DNA from: Aquiflexum sp. TKW24L
GTDB lineage: Bacteria; Bacteroidota; Bacteroidia; Cytophagales; Cyclobacteriaceae
Assembly: GCF_023502205.1 (NCBI RefSeq)
Contig: NZ_JAMFLG010000002.1
Location: 1 to 64,000, forward strand
Direction: 5' to 3'
DNA length: 64,000 nt
Shown here: positions 44,889-54,821 of the stretch, one piece after another
How positions within the stretch are numbered: position 1 is the first letter of the stretch
Layout of the letters: every line of letters begins with the position of its first letter
The notes under the pieces: model-generated
What the model was told of the DNA's origin: nothing
Databases searched by the model: none
The model's input: the letters and a program-made list of their open reading frames with translations, nothing else
Program-made: the position numbers and the translations under genes

Positions 44889-46031
44889 ATGATGAATTTT
44901 GAGCTCAATGAAAATCAGGCGATGATCGCCAAGATGATTCGGGACTTTGGAGCAAAGGAGATTACCCCATTCAGAAAAGAGTGGGATGACAAGCAGATTT
45001 TTCCTGTTGAACTTTTCAAAAAACTTGGACATCTTGGTTTGATGGGGGTCCTTGTGCCAACAGAATATGGAGGTTCAGGTTTTGGCTACTTCGAATACGT
45101 GACTGCGATTGTGGAATTATCCAAATTAGATCCATCAGTAGGTCTATCGATGGCGGCGCACAATTCACTTTGCACCAACCACATCCTGATGTTTGGCAAT
45201 GAAGCCCAAAAGCAAAAATACATACCCAAATTAGCCACCTGCGAATTGCTCGGAGCTTGGGGATTGACCGAGCCGAATACCGGTTCTGATGCCGGCAACA
45301 TGCGAACTGTCGCGATCAAAGATGGCGAGCATTATGTTCTCAATGGTGCCAAAAATTTCATTACGCATGGAATTTCCGGTGATGTAGCTGTGGTCATCGC
45401 AAGGACAGGAGAAGTGGGGGATTCCCATGGGATGACTGCATTTGTGATAGAAAAAGGAACTCCAGGATTCAAAGGCGGGAGAAAAGAAGATAAACTCGGC
45501 ATGCGTGCATCTGAAACTGCGGAACTGATTTTTGAAGATTGCAGGGTACATGAAAGTCAGATTTTGGGAGAAGTTGGGGATGGGTTTATCCAATCGATGA
45601 AAGTTCTGGATGGGGGAAGAATCTCTATTGCCGCACTTTCGTTGGGTATTGCTGAAGGTGCCTTGGAAGCGTCCATCCAATATTCCAAGGAACGTCACCA
45701 ATTCAACAAACCGATCAACAGTTTTCAGGGAATTTCTTTCAAATTGGCAGACATGGCCACTCAAATAGAAGCAGCAAAGCTATTGACTTTCAAAGCAGCA
45801 GCCTTGAAAAACAAAGGCCAAAAAGTGACTTTGGAAGGTGCGCAGGCAAAGTTATATGCATCTGAGGTCGCGGTATCTGTTTCCAATGAAGCAGTTCAGA
45901 TTTTTGGCGGCTATGGATTTACCAAAGATTATCCGGTGGAGAAATACTACAGAGATTCCAAACTTTGTACCATTGGAGAAGGCACTTCGGAGATCCAAAA
46001 GATTGTGATTGCGAGGGAAGTACTGAGATAG
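44889..46031 (+). CDS. Acyl-CoA dehydrogenase
   Basis: A 380-residue FAD enzyme that dehydrogenates an acyl-CoA at alpha-beta in fatty acid or branched amino acid catabolism, passing electrons to ETF. Order: N-terminal helical domain (FELNENQAMIAKMIRDFG), beta domain with the FAD-binding GAWGLTEPNTGSDAG near residue 120, and C-terminal helical domain. YRDSKLCTIGEGTSEIQKIV near residue 356 contains the usual Glu and FAD contact region; the substrate chain length cannot be read. No ETF gene adjoins. It is convergent with glpF. Confidence 0.92.
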   Translation: MMNFELNENQAMIAKMIRDFGAKEITPFRKEWDDKQIFPVELFKKLGHLGLMGVLVPTEYGGSGFGYFEYVTAIVELSKLDPSVGLSMAAHNSLCTNHILMFGNEAQKQKYIPKLATCELLGAWGLTEPNTGSDAGNMRTVAIKDGEHYVLNGAKNFITHGISGDVAVVIARTGEVGDSHGMTAFVIEKGTPGFKGGRKEDKLGMRASETAELIFEDCRVHESQILGEVGDGFIQSMKVLDGGRISIAALSLGIAEGALEASIQYSKERHQFNKPINSFQGISFKLADMATQIEAAKLLTFKAAALKNKGQKVTLEGAQAKLYASEVAVSVSNEAVQIFGGYGFTKDYPVEKYYRDSKLCTIGEGTSEIQKIVIAREVLR

Positions 46032-46074
46032 GAAAAAATCAAACCCTCCAAGGCATAAAAATCCTTGGAGGGTT
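46031..46074 (-). terminator. Terminator of the glp operon
   Basis: The perfect 12-bp stem AACCCTCCAAGG/CCTTGGAGGGTT has a 9-nt loop. On the - strand it is followed by TGATTTTTTCC, so it ends glpF transcription; it may also slow the convergent acyl-CoA dehydrogenase mRNA. Confidence 0.8.
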
Positions 46075-46093
46075 AATACTTATATATTCTATT

Positions 46094-46846
46094 TTAAACC
46101 AAGTTCCCTTCACCCAACAAAAGGAAAATTCCAGCAGCAATTCCTGCACCTAGAATCGGACCTACTACCGGAACCCAAGAATAGGCCCAATCACTTGTTC
46201 CTTTTCCTTTGATCGGAAGCAATTGATGCATCAATCTTGGTCCAAAATCCCTTGCAGGATTGATGGCATAGCCTGTAGTACCTCCTAAAGCCAATCCTAT
46301 CACCCAAACCAAAAACGCCACTGGCAAAGCCCCAAGCGCTCCAAGTCCTATTGGAATTTCCTTCCCATCTATATAGGTAATCACAGGACTGGTAGAATAC
46401 AGGATCACGATGATCAAAACGGATGTTCCGATGATTTCTGAAAACAGGTTGGAAGACAAGTTTCGGATGGCAGGTGCCGTCCCGAATGGTGCAAACTTGA
46501 GACCTGGATCTGGAGTAGCATCAAAGTGATCTTTGTAAATCAGCCAGGCAATCCCTGACCCAAACATGGCTCCCAAAATCTGAGCGAAAATATATCCGGG
46601 AACCATCGCCCAGTCAAAAAGTCCCGCAATAGCCAAACCGATACTTACAGCGGGATTGAGATGCGCACCGCTGTGCGGACCTGCCACCACAACCCCAATA
46701 AAAACTCCCAATGCCCAAGCGGTGGTGATCACCATCCAACCTGAATTCTGCCCTTTGGTTTTGTTCAAAACCACATTGGCCACCACCCCCGAACCCATGG
46801 CCAACAGAAGTGATGTTCCTATAAATTCTGCAACAAGTGTATTCAT
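46094..46846 (-). CDS. glpF: Glycerol uptake facilitator (aquaglyceroporin)
   Basis: A 250-residue MIP channel with six helices and both half-helix motifs: HLNPAVS (near residue 66) and INPARDFGPR (near 195). The Asp directly after the second NPAR is the aquaglyceroporin form, so glycerol rather than only water should pass. It is the last gene of glpD-glpK-glpF: the stop of glpK and the ATG of glpF share bases (TAATG). The terminator at 46031-46074 follows. Confidence 0.94.
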   Translation of the reverse strand: MNTLVAEFIGTSLLLAMGSGVVANVVLNKTKGQNSGWMVITTAWALGVFIGVVVAGPHSGAHLNPAVSIGLAIAGLFDWAMVPGYIFAQILGAMFGSGIAWLIYKDHFDATPDPGLKFAPFGTAPAIRNLSSNLFSEIIGTSVLIIVILYSTSPVITYIDGKEIPIGLGALGALPVAFLVWVIGLALGGTTGYAINPARDFGPRLMHQLLPIKGKGTSDWAYSWVPVVGPILGAGIAAGIFLLLGEGNLV

Positions 46847-48345
46847 TATTCTACCCAGTTTTTAGAACGTTCAACTGCCTTGTGCCAAAAATGAAGAAAG
46901 TAATCAACTTTCTCAACATCCATTTTTGGATCAAAATCCTTGTCTGATTCCCATAGGGCCTGTAATTCTTCTTCAGATTCCCAAAAACCTACCGCCAAGC
47001 CAGCCAAAAACGCCGCTCCAATTGCAGTGGTTTCGATGATTTTGGGCCTTTTGATTTTGGTCTGCAAAATATCCGACTGGAACTGCATCAGGAAATTATT
47101 TGCAGTAGCGCCACCGTCGACCCGAAGTTCTTTGATAGGTGCACCACTGTCTTTCTGCATCGCATCCAATACATCCCGGACTTGATAGGCTATGGCTTCC
47201 AAAGCTGCCCGAGTCATGTGGGCGATTGTTGTCCCACGGGTAATTCCAAAAAAAGCACCTCTAGCATTTTGGTCCCAATGCGGTGCTCCAAGTCCTGCCA
47301 TAGCCGGCACAAAATAAACCCCGTCATTGTCTTTTAAGCTTTGGGCCAATACTTCACTTTCTTTGGCATGACCAAAAAGCTCAATTCCATCTCTGAGCCA
47401 TTGGATAGCTGCGCCGCCAATAAACACAGAGCCTTCCAAAGCGTAGTTGACTTTTCCATTGATTTCCCAAGCAATAGTCGTCAGCAATTTGTTGTTTGAC
47501 TTAACTGGTTGTTCGCCAGTATTCATCATGAGAAAACAACCGGTCCCGTAAGTGGTTTTTGCCATTCCGGGATGGGTACACAACTGTCCAAAAAGTGCTG
47601 CCTGTTGGTCACCTGCGATCCCGGAAATGGGTATCGGCACAGGAAACAACGATTCGGAAGTATGTCCATACACCTCAGAACTTGACTTCACTTCGGGCAA
47701 TAAGGACATTGGAATATCAAAAAGTGACAAGAGTTTGGTATCCCATTTTTTTTCAAAAATGTTGAATAGCATGGTACGGCTGGCATTAGAAACGTCCGTG
47801 ACGTGCACCTGCTTTTGGGTCAGGTTCCAAACTAGCCATGTATCTACTGTGCCAAAAGCCAATTCTCCGTTATCAGCTTTTTCTCTTGCTCCCTCGACAT
47901 TGTCAAGCAACCATTTGATCTTGGTGGCTGAAAAATAGGCATCCAACACCAAACCGGTTTTGGAGGCGACCATTTCTTCTTTGCCTTCTGCTTTGAGTTG
48001 GTCAACATAGGTGGAAGTCCTGCGATCCTGCCACACGATGGCATTGTAGATGGGTTTTCCTGTTTTCCTATCCCAAATAATAGTGGTTTCCCTTTGGTTG
48101 GTGATTCCGATGGCAGCAATATTTTTGGCTTTGATACCACCTTTGGCCATGGACTCTGCCAAAACCGAAGATTGGGTGGACCAAATCTCCATAGGGTCAT
48201 GTTCTACCCACCCTGATTTTGGAAAATGTTGTTTGAAAGCTCTTTGGGCAACACATACTATTTCGCCCTGTTTGTTAAAAATGATGGACCGTGAACTTGT
48301 CGTTCCTTGGTCCAAAGACATGATGTACTGGGTATTTTGGGTCAT
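46846..48345 (-). CDS. glpK: Glycerol kinase
   Basis: Phosphorylates glycerol to glycerol 3-phosphate. The 499-residue length is normal. [14 protein letters not shown] (residues 10-23) is the ATP-binding start of the FGGY family; the signature [14 protein letters not shown] is near residue 305 and the second FGGY motif [20 protein letters not shown] near 395. Its position between glpD and glpF gives a full glycerol-use operon with gaps of only 3 and 0 nt. Confidence 0.96.
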   Translation of the reverse strand: MTQNTQYIMSLDQGTTSSRSIIFNKQGEIVCVAQRAFKQHFPKSGWVEHDPMEIWSTQSSVLAESMAKGGIKAKNIAAIGITNQRETTIIWDRKTGKPIYNAIVWQDRRTSTYVDQLKAEGKEEMVASKTGLVLDAYFSATKIKWLLDNVEGAREKADNGELAFGTVDTWLVWNLTQKQVHVTDVSNASRTMLFNIFEKKWDTKLLSLFDIPMSLLPEVKSSSEVYGHTSESLFPVPIPISGIAGDQQAALFGQLCTHPGMAKTTYGTGCFLMMNTGEQPVKSNNKLLTTIAWEINGKVNYALEGSVFIGGAAIQWLRDGIELFGHAKESEVLAQSLKDNDGVYFVPAMAGLGAPHWDQNARGAFFGITRGTTIAHMTRAALEAIAYQVRDVLDAMQKDSGAPIKELRVDGGATANNFLMQFQSDILQTKIKRPKIIETTAIGAAFLAGLAVGFWESEEELQALWESDKDFDPKMDVEKVDYFLHFWHKAVERSKNWVE

Positions 48346-48348
48346 TGC

Positions 48349-49917
48349 TTAGGGTTTTATGATGTATTTATTGGCAGTCTTTTTAAATTCCTTCAATTCA
48401 TCCTCTATCCAATTTTGATCCATTCCAAGTTCTTTGGCCATGATCTCCACCACTTTTGGCGCCATCTCCATGGCAGTCCTGGCATCAAGCAAAAGAATCC
48501 TGAACCTCCTTGAGAGCACATCTTCCAGTTTGACGGCCATTTCATTCCTAATGATCCAAATCACCTCGGCAATGGTATAAGGATATTTTGGATGTAGTTT
48601 TTCTCTCCACTCGGGGTGGTCTTTGAGCATAAACCTGATCTGAAAAGCGTCAGATCCATAGATGGCCATATGCCCTTCATCCGGCTTGATGGTGAATCCA
48701 TGAAGTTTTTGTGAGACAGATTTGCTTTCAGACATGGATTTACCAGTCACTCTAGGGTAATATTCTACAGTATCCTCACCCATTTTTCTGAAAGTGGTCC
48801 ATTTGCCCCCTGTCAGGGTGACCAACTTAGAATCTGAAAGAATCACTTTATGTGTACGGGAAATCTCCTTGGTTTTGGCTCCATCTTCTTTTGGCGCAGC
48901 CAATGGCCTCAATCCCGCAAAAACAGAAAGTATATCAGCCTTTGTAGGTTTTTTGGTCAGGTATGCTTGGGCAGTTTCCAACACAAAATCTATTTCCTTT
49001 TCCAAAGCTTCCGGTTCCAATTGGGGTTTGTCCTTCAAGGTATCTGTGGTCCCGACGACTAGCTTTCCATGCCAAGGCACGGCAAACAACACCCTGCCGT
49101 CAGAAGTTTTGGGAATCATCAACGCATCCTTGCCTCCCAAAAAAGACTGGTCAAAAACCAAATGTATGCCTTGACTTGGCTGAATGCTCTTTCTCGCATC
49201 AGGATTATCCATCCTTAAAATCTTGTCAGCAAAAACACCCGTGGCATTGACCACCATCCTTGCCTTGATCTGTAGATGGCTTCCATTCAATTGGTCTATA
49301 AAATTCAGGCCGTCGACCTTACCGTGGGTATCTTTGGTCAGGGATTCTACTTTGGAATAATTCAACACACAACCACCGAGCTCATCGCAGGTCTGGGCCA
49401 AAGCTATGATCATCCTAGCGTCATCAAACTGACCGTCATGATAGACCACCCCGCCTTTCAGTCCTTCCTGCTTGATCTGGGGCATGCGGCTGACAGTTTC
49501 CTTTTTGCTGATAAATTTGGATTTACCCAACCTCCATTTGCCAGCCATCAGGTCGTATAGTTTGAGACCGACAGAATATTGCAACTTGTCAAACCAAGTG
49601 TAAATGGGAATGATAAATGGCTGGTTGTAGGTGAGATGTGGGGCATTTTCCAAAAGTCTTCCCCTTTCTTTTAAAGCTTCCAAAACCAACAACACATCTC
49701 CTTGGGCAAGGTAGCGGACGCCGCCATGAAGTAGTTTGGTACTGCGACTGGAAGTGCCTTTGGCGAAATCCGATTTTTCTAACAAAACCACCGAAAGCCC
49801 TCTCGAAAGCGCATCCAAAGCGACTCCAAAACCGGAAGAACCTCCTCCAATGACCGCAATGTCCCAAACTTTTTCCTGATTGTCTTTGATTTTACTGAGG
49901 TTGGCTGACCTGTTCAT
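48349..49917 (-). CDS. glpD: Aerobic glycerol-3-phosphate dehydrogenase
   Basis: A 522-residue FAD enzyme at the membrane that oxidises glycerol 3-phosphate to dihydroxyacetone phosphate and feeds the quinone pool. The FAD-binding VIGGGSSGFGVALDA is near residue 22 and the family signature GTSSRSTKLLHGGVRYL near residue 55; GGKWTTFRKMGED near 375 and the C-terminal helical domain are intact. It is first in the operon glpD-glpK-glpF. Its promoter should lie in the ~120 nt upstream of 49917; no box was assigned. Confidence 0.95.
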   Translation of the reverse strand: MNRSANLSKIKDNQEKVWDIAVIGGGSSGFGVALDALSRGLSVVLLEKSDFAKGTSSRSTKLLHGGVRYLAQGDVLLVLEALKERGRLLENAPHLTYNQPFIIPIYTWFDKLQYSVGLKLYDLMAGKWRLGKSKFISKKETVSRMPQIKQEGLKGGVVYHDGQFDDARMIIALAQTCDELGGCVLNYSKVESLTKDTHGKVDGLNFIDQLNGSHLQIKARMVVNATGVFADKILRMDNPDARKSIQPSQGIHLVFDQSFLGGKDALMIPKTSDGRVLFAVPWHGKLVVGTTDTLKDKPQLEPEALEKEIDFVLETAQAYLTKKPTKADILSVFAGLRPLAAPKEDGAKTKEISRTHKVILSDSKLVTLTGGKWTTFRKMGEDTVEYYPRVTGKSMSESKSVSQKLHGFTIKPDEGHMAIYGSDAFQIRFMLKDHPEWREKLHPKYPYTIAEVIWIIRNEMAVKLEDVLSRRFRILLLDARTAMEMAPKVVEIMAKELGMDQNWIEDELKEFKKTANKYIIKP

Positions 49918-50041
49918 AACGAAAAATTTTTCTTTCCAAGTTAATAGAAAAAATAAGGAAATTAAAATTCAGGCAAATGTTTAAAAGATGATTTAAGTCA
50001 GCCTGAATAGTATTTAAAAAATTATTCTGTGGTGAAAAAAA

Positions 50042-50539
50042 TCAAAAATCCTTAAAAACTTTCCTTTCTACTGAACTGCCATCTTCCTTTAGAGAAACTT
50101 CGAATATAAAATCATACTCGATGTCTTGAAGTTCGGCGTATTTATCACCTGAGCCTACAAAATAATTGGCCAACTGATTGACAGTATTACTGTGTCCGAC
50201 CACAAGGATGTTACCTGTTCTTTCCCTCAGCTCCTTGACTAGAGCATCATGGTTTTTGGCATCGTATATTTCTATAGTAATGCTTATCGCATCCGCCAAA
50301 GGTTGTGCTGTGGATTTGGTCCGGATGGTATTGGTGCTGAAGATGTGTTGGATTTCTTTTTGTTCAAGGATTTGCCCTAGTTTTTTGGACCTGGCTGTTC
50401 CGGCCACGCTCAGCCCGGGGTCATCGCCTTGTAGGATTTTCTCTGAATGGCGGACAATGTAAATGGTCTTTGGCTCCTGCTTGGGAGAACAAGCGAGCAA
50501 CAAAAATGAAACTATCAAGAGGGTGAAAAGACTTTTCAT
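50042..50539 (-). CDS. Histidine phosphatase superfamily lipoprotein
   Basis: A 165-residue lipoprotein (MKSLFTLLIVSFLLLAC, Cys17; start at the ATG opposite 50537-50539). The mature part is a branch-2-like/SixA-like phosphoglycerate mutase fold with the catalytic RHSE (IYIVRHSEK, near residue 30), GTARSKKLGQIL, and the second His in VVGHSNTVNQLA (near 120). It could dephosphorylate small molecules or proteins in the periplasm; the substrate is unknown. The same frame continues upstream through 22 codons that look like a PIN-toxin start. Confidence 0.85.
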   Translation of the reverse strand: MKSLFTLLIVSFLLLACSPKQEPKTIYIVRHSEKILQGDDPGLSVAGTARSKKLGQILEQKEIQHIFSTNTIRTKSTAQPLADAISITIEIYDAKNHDALVKELRERTGNILVVGHSNTVNQLANYFVGSGDKYAELQDIEYDFIFEVSLKEDGSSVERKVFKDF

Positions 50540-50605
50540 TTCAATTATTTGAATTTTTTTGAGCAAAAAAAAGTATAACCAATTTGTATCAAGAATGACT
50601 TTCAT
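50540..50605 (-). pseudogene. 5' stub of a PIN-domain toxin gene
   Basis: The 22 codons before the histidine-phosphatase ATG begin MKVILDTN, the classic opening of PIN (VapC-like) ribonucleases with the first catalytic Asp. Its ATG overlaps the end of the antitoxin-like gene by 17 nt, the usual antitoxin-toxin overlap. After about eight codons the resemblance stops (WLYFFLLKKIQIIE) and the frame runs into the next gene. Either the rest of the toxin was deleted, or the match is chance. Confidence 0.55.
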
Positions 50606-50816
50606 TCCTTACCGCCTTGATCTCCGCATCAATTTCTTCCAATGTCAATTCTGATAATCCTACCTCTTTTGCAATATTTTGACATTCTTCTAGTGCTTTC
50701 CTTGCAAAATCGAGGTTTATTTTTTCAACAAGGAGCTTGAAATCAATGATTGGGTCACTGTCCAGATTATACTTCTCTAAATCCTTTTCACTTACTTTGA
50801 CTTGTATTGTTTTCAT
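50589..50816 (-). CDS. Antitoxin-like small protein, apparently orphaned
   Basis: A 75-residue acidic protein starting MKTIQVKVSEKDLEKYNLD. Its helical tail (AKEVGLSELTLEEIDAEIKA) ends in VRNESHS exactly where a PIN toxin start begins on the same strand. The layout is that of small antitoxins encoded upstream of PIN_3 (COG1569-type) toxins. The DNA-binding half, if any, is an N-terminal beta-strand. With the toxin reduced to a stub, this is probably a remnant antitoxin gene. Confidence 0.65.
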   Translation of the reverse strand: MKTIQVKVSEKDLEKYNLDSDPIIDFKLLVEKINLDFARKALEECQNIAKEVGLSELTLEEIDAEIKAVRNESHS

Positions 50817-50892
50817 AAATTCAGGCTTTGAAACATCAATTTAATAACTATTCTGAAAACAGTGGCAAGCAAAAAACAATTCGGAAATAAAA

Positions 50893-51627
50893 TTACCCAC
50901 TAAAAGTATTTTCCAGTTGCTGGTCTTTGCCCCTAACCGGTTCAAATTCCAAATATTGCTCCCAAAAAGCTTCTTCCGGCAAAGCTGCTCTGAGGAAGAT
51001 CTTTTCCTTTTTGATTGGGTGGACAAATACCAGGTGGAATGCATGGAGGTTGATACTCGCATCTGGATTGGGTTTATGAAAACCATATTTCAAATCCCCC
51101 CTGATCGGGCAATTCATTGAGGCTAATTGCACCCTGATCTGATGCGGTCTTCCAGAAACCGGGCGTACCTCCAACAACCAATGGTCATTCAATTTTCCCA
51201 AAGTCTTGTAATTGAGTTCCGCTTTTTGCGATCCTTCGACTTCCTTTTCGTGAGCGGTTACGAAGTTTTTAACCTCGTCCTTCACCAGATAATGGGTCAG
51301 TTTCCCGGTTTCTTCCTTTGGCCTGTTTTTGACTATTGCCCAATACACTTTATGGATATCCCGCTTGCGGAAAAGCTCCATCATGCGCTCAAGTCCTTTG
51401 GAAGTCCTGGCAAAAACCACCAATCCACTGACAGGCCTGTCAAGACGGTGAACAGGATGTAAAAAAACATCTCCGGGCTTGTTGTATTTCTTGGCTATAT
51501 ATTCCCTGCAGTAATCTGTCAGCGTTTTGTCCTTGGTCTTGTCTCCCTGCACGAGCACACCCGCAGCCTTGTTGACTATCAGGAGGTGATTGTCTTCATA
51601 GACTACTGAAAATGGTTTCTTCTTCAT
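50893..51627 (-). CDS. RluA-family rRNA/tRNA pseudouridine synthase
   Basis: A 244-residue enzyme that isomerises uridine to pseudouridine in RNA. The start is the ATG opposite 51625-51627. PFSVVYEDNHLLIVNKAAG is at about residues 5-23, then the catalytic loop HPVHRLDRPVSGLVVFART with the active Asp near residue 65, and the RluA C-terminal segment RPVSGRPHQIRVQLASM near residue 150. No S4 domain is present, as in RluA/RluC-short forms, so the RNA target cannot be named. It precedes prfC in the other order, separated by an inverted 8-nt-period repeat. Confidence 0.9.
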   Translation of the reverse strand: MKKKPFSVVYEDNHLLIVNKAAGVLVQGDKTKDKTLTDYCREYIAKKYNKPGDVFLHPVHRLDRPVSGLVVFARTSKGLERMMELFRKRDIHKVYWAIVKNRPKEETGKLTHYLVKDEVKNFVTAHEKEVEGSQKAELNYKTLGKLNDHWLLEVRPVSGRPHQIRVQLASMNCPIRGDLKYGFHKPNPDASINLHAFHLVFVHPIKKEKIFLRAALPEEAFWEQYLEFEPVRGKDQQLENTFSG

Positions 51628-51651
51628 ATTGATAAGTTTTACAAGTTTAAA

Positions 51652-51718
51652 AAATCCCGCAAAGCTGCAAAATCGCAAAGACTAAAATCCTTGGCGTTTT
51701 AGCGTCTTTGCGGGAAAC
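51652..51718. repeat. Inverted pair of CGCAAAGN 8-nt-period repeats
   Basis: Between prfC and the pseudouridine synthase gene (both - strand): a left half reading CGCAAAGC TGCAAAAT CGCAAAGA, and a right half whose complement reads CGCAAAGA CGCTAAAA CGCCAA. CCCGCAAAG/CTTTGCGGG close a large imperfect hairpin. The unit is shared with 17481-17505. Confidence 0.75.
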
Positions 51719-51726
51719 ATATTTCT

Positions 51727-53307
51727 TTAGAATTCGGAGGTGAAATGGAATTCTATTTCTGGATAGTTGTCCTGCACCATCTGAAGCCACGCCCTTGATT
51801 CGGCCATAAAGACCACTTTCCCGTCTTTGTCATACGCAATGTGTCTGCTCTTGGACCTGATAAATTCATCCAATTGCTTTTTGTCTTTGCTGCTGATCCA
51901 ACAGGCTTTGTATAAGTTCATTGGCGCAAATTCAACCGAAGCGTTGTATTCATTTTTAAGCCTGAACTGAATCACCTCAAACTGAAGCTGACCCACGGTA
52001 CCCACTACTTTACGGTTTCCCATTTCGTAAGTGAAATATTGGGCAACTCCCTCTTCCATCAGCTGCTTCAAGCCCTTTTCCAATTGCTTGGTCTTCATGG
52101 CGTCTTTGTTGATGACTTCTTTGAAGATTTCGGGAGAAAAGCTTGGGATACCTTTGAAAGTCATGTTTTCTCCATCAGTCATGGTATCTCCGATTTTTAG
52201 ATTACCGGTATCAAATAAACCGACAATGTCACCTGGAAATGCCTCATCTACGATTTCTCTGTCCTGCGCCATAAATTGGGTCACATTAGAAAACCGCAGC
52301 GGCTTAGGTCCACGGACATGGTTGTAAGGTTTGTTTCTTTCAAATTTCCCAGAAACTATCCTCAAAAATGCAATCCTATTCCTATGGTTGGGATCCATGT
52401 TGGCGTGGATTTTAAACACAAATCCAGAGAATTTGGATTCCTCCGGTTTGACTTCCCTCTCCTCAGTAAATCTGCTTTTGGGAGAAGGTGCAATCCGGAT
52501 AAAGGTGTCAAGCATCTCATTCACTCCAAAATTATTTACGGCTGAGCCGAAAAATACCGGAGCGACTTTACCTTCAAGGTATTCTTTGGGATCAAAATCA
52601 GGGTAAACTCCTTCAATCAATTCCACATCTTCCCGTAGTTGCTTAGCATTATTCCCCCCAATCAATTCATCCAGTTTGGTATCATCAAGGTTTTGGATTG
52701 TCTCTCTGGCATCGCTCAGTTTCCGCTGACTTGGAGTGAAAAGGTTCAGCTTTTTGTCATACAGATTATAGACTCCCTTGAATCCCTTTCCCATTCCGAT
52801 AGGCCAAGAAAGCGGTCTGACCTGAATGTTCAATTTCTCCTCCACCTCATCCAACAACTCGTAAGGGTCTCTACCTTCACGGTCGAGTTTGTTGATAAAA
52901 CAGATCACAGGCGTATTTCTCATCCTACAGACTTCCATAAGTTTTTCGGTCTGGATTTCAACTCCCTTCACACAATCTATGACCATGATGACCGAATCGA
53001 CAGCAGTCAAAGTCCGATAGGTATCTTCCGCAAAATCCTGGTGACCCGGGGTATCCAACAGGTTGATTTTGACACCTTGATATTCAAAACCCATCACCGA
53101 AGTGGCCACAGAGATACCTCTTTGTTTCTCTATTTCCATCCAATCGGATTTGGTAGCGGTGTCGATTTTGTTGGATTTCACCGCGCCTGCTGTCTGGATT
53201 GCGCCGCCAAATAGCAAGAGCTTTTCGGTCAAAGTGGTCTTTCCTGCATCCGGGTGGGCAATGATGGCAAACGTTCTTCTCTTTTGTATTTCCTTAGTCA
53301 AACTCAT
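51727..53307 (-). CDS. prfC: Peptide chain release factor 3
   Basis: RF3 is the GTPase that recycles RF1 and RF2 from the ribosome after peptide release. The 526-residue length is standard. GTPase motifs: G1 [19 protein letters not shown] (about residues 17-35), G3 [13 protein letters not shown]4 [10 protein letters not shown]. Release-factor-3-specific [20 protein letters not shown] and C-terminal [19 protein letters not shown] are present. The gene is single and precedes the repeat and rluA-type gene on the - strand. Confidence 0.96.
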   Translation of the reverse strand: MSLTKEIQKRRTFAIIAHPDAGKTTLTEKLLLFGGAIQTAGAVKSNKIDTATKSDWMEIEKQRGISVATSVMGFEYQGVKINLLDTPGHQDFAEDTYRTLTAVDSVIMVIDCVKGVEIQTEKLMEVCRMRNTPVICFINKLDREGRDPYELLDEVEEKLNIQVRPLSWPIGMGKGFKGVYNLYDKKLNLFTPSQRKLSDARETIQNLDDTKLDELIGGNNAKQLREDVELIEGVYPDFDPKEYLEGKVAPVFFGSAVNNFGVNEMLDTFIRIAPSPKSRFTEEREVKPEESKFSGFVFKIHANMDPNHRNRIAFLRIVSGKFERNKPYNHVRGPKPLRFSNVTQFMAQDREIVDEAFPGDIVGLFDTGNLKIGDTMTDGENMTFKGIPSFSPEIFKEVINKDAMKTKQLEKGLKQLMEEGVAQYFTYEMGNRKVVGTVGQLQFEVIQFRLKNEYNASVEFAPMNLYKACWISSKDKKQLDEFIRSKSRHIAYDKDGKVVFMAESRAWLQMVQDNYPEIEFHFTSEF

Positions 53308-53425
53308 GTAAAGTCCTGATTCTGTAATTTTTCAGCCTGCAAAGGTAGACTTTTAATTCTAAGGTTGGAAGGATGGAAAGTTTAAAAGTTGATTGATCAA
53401 AATCCAGGAGGAGAATAATCGCATA

Positions 53426-54673
53426 TCAGGATACCTTTTGACCCAAAAAATCCTCTTGTTTGAATCCCTGAATTCCATCTTTGCTTCCATGGAGGATGAT
53501 TCGAAAAGTAGTGCCAACACCAATTTCGGAATGCTTGACATAGACTTTTCCTTTATGATATCCTTCTATTATCCTTTTAGCTAGTGTTAATCCAAGTCCC
53601 CAGCCTCTTTTTCTTGTCGTGAAACCAGGATTAAAAACCTTTTTGTACATTCCTTTATCCATGCCTTTGCCATTGTCGGTAATGTCTATAAAGACAAATT
53701 TCTCACTTTCCTTAACGATATCTATCGAGATACTACCTTGGCCTTTCATGGCATCCACGGCATTTTTGACAATATTTTCGATCACCCATTCAAAAAGTGA
53801 TTTGTTCAACATCGCCTCAATATTATCAGCATAGCCGTTGACTTGAATATCCACTTTGGTAGAAATCCTTGGACGCAGGTAGGTTATAGCCTCATCCACT
53901 ACTAAAAACACGTTTTCCAGTTGGATCGATGGTTTGCTGCCAATCGAACTGAATCTCTCTGTGACCATTCTTAATTTGACCACATCCTTATCCATTTCAT
54001 GGATAACTTCTTTGTTTTCTTCCCAAATGGGAGAATTTTTGAGGTAATCCATCCAAGCCATCAATGAAGCAATAGGAGTTCCTAATTGATGGGCGGTTTC
54101 TTTGGTCAGGCCTGCCCAGACACGGTTTTGTTCAGCGACCTTAGATTGGTTAAAAACTGCGAAAGCCAATACCCCAAAAACCAAAATCACCGATAGCTGC
54201 ACATAAGGGTAATATTTAAGAGATGTTAAGAGCTCTGAATTACGGTAATAAATAAGGGAATCTTCACTCCTAATAGGCTCATACTCTGCCTTCATTTTAA
54301 CCAGCTCTGCCCTTAACACCTTATCCATATCCTCCTCATTTGCATCTTTTTTGAACTTGATGTTTTTATGGTCTATCGGATCACCATCGGCATTGACAAC
54401 AATTACAGGTATGGAATTATTTTGTTGGATGATTTCTTGGGTAATGAAACTGAGGTTATCCGTATCAATGGATGCACTTGAAGCATATTCGAGTGCCCTT
54501 GCTAAAAGTTCGATCTGACGCTTTTCTCTCTCCTTCAGCTCTTCCACCAAGATATTGGTATAGTATATAGAACCAAAACTGATTACTACAGAACTTATGA
54601 AAATGAGCCATTTGATCCGGTTTTTATTTTGGTAAAAATCTAAAATCCCTATATCCTGCAGTGTATTCCTCAT
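53426..54673 (-). CDS. Orphan sensor histidine kinase
   Basis: A 415-residue membrane kinase. Two transmembrane helices (about residues 20-41 and 172-192) enclose a ~130-residue periplasmic sensor domain. The dimerisation H-box reads ETAHQLGTPIASLMAW with the phospho-accepting His near residue 212. The ATPase domain has WVIENIVKNAVDA (N-box, near 300), DNGKGMD (G1) and GWGLGLTLAKRI (G2). No response regulator is adjacent and none is seen in the window, so the signalling partner is elsewhere. The gene is divergent from dps. Confidence 0.92.
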   Translation of the reverse strand: MRNTLQDIGILDFYQNKNRIKWLIFISSVVISFGSIYYTNILVEELKEREKRQIELLARALEYASSASIDTDNLSFITQEIIQQNNSIPVIVVNADGDPIDHKNIKFKKDANEEDMDKVLRAELVKMKAEYEPIRSEDSLIYYRNSELLTSLKYYPYVQLSVILVFGVLAFAVFNQSKVAEQNRVWAGLTKETAHQLGTPIASLMAWMDYLKNSPIWEENKEVIHEMDKDVVKLRMVTERFSSIGSKPSIQLENVFLVVDEAITYLRPRISTKVDIQVNGYADNIEAMLNKSLFEWVIENIVKNAVDAMKGQGSISIDIVKESEKFVFIDITDNGKGMDKGMYKKVFNPGFTTRKRGWGLGLTLAKRIIEGYHKGKVYVKHSEIGVGTTFRIILHGSKDGIQGFKQEDFLGQKVS

Positions 54674-54821
54674 TGGGTGTATTTATTATTGGTCAAAAGG
54701 TGTTGTAATAGAAAACTCGATTTTGCCATAGATATTATCAATCTGACAAAATTACTTATCCACCTTCTGTGGCTTCATTTTTGTACAGCTACTGGTATAA
54801 CTAACCATAAATATAAATATT

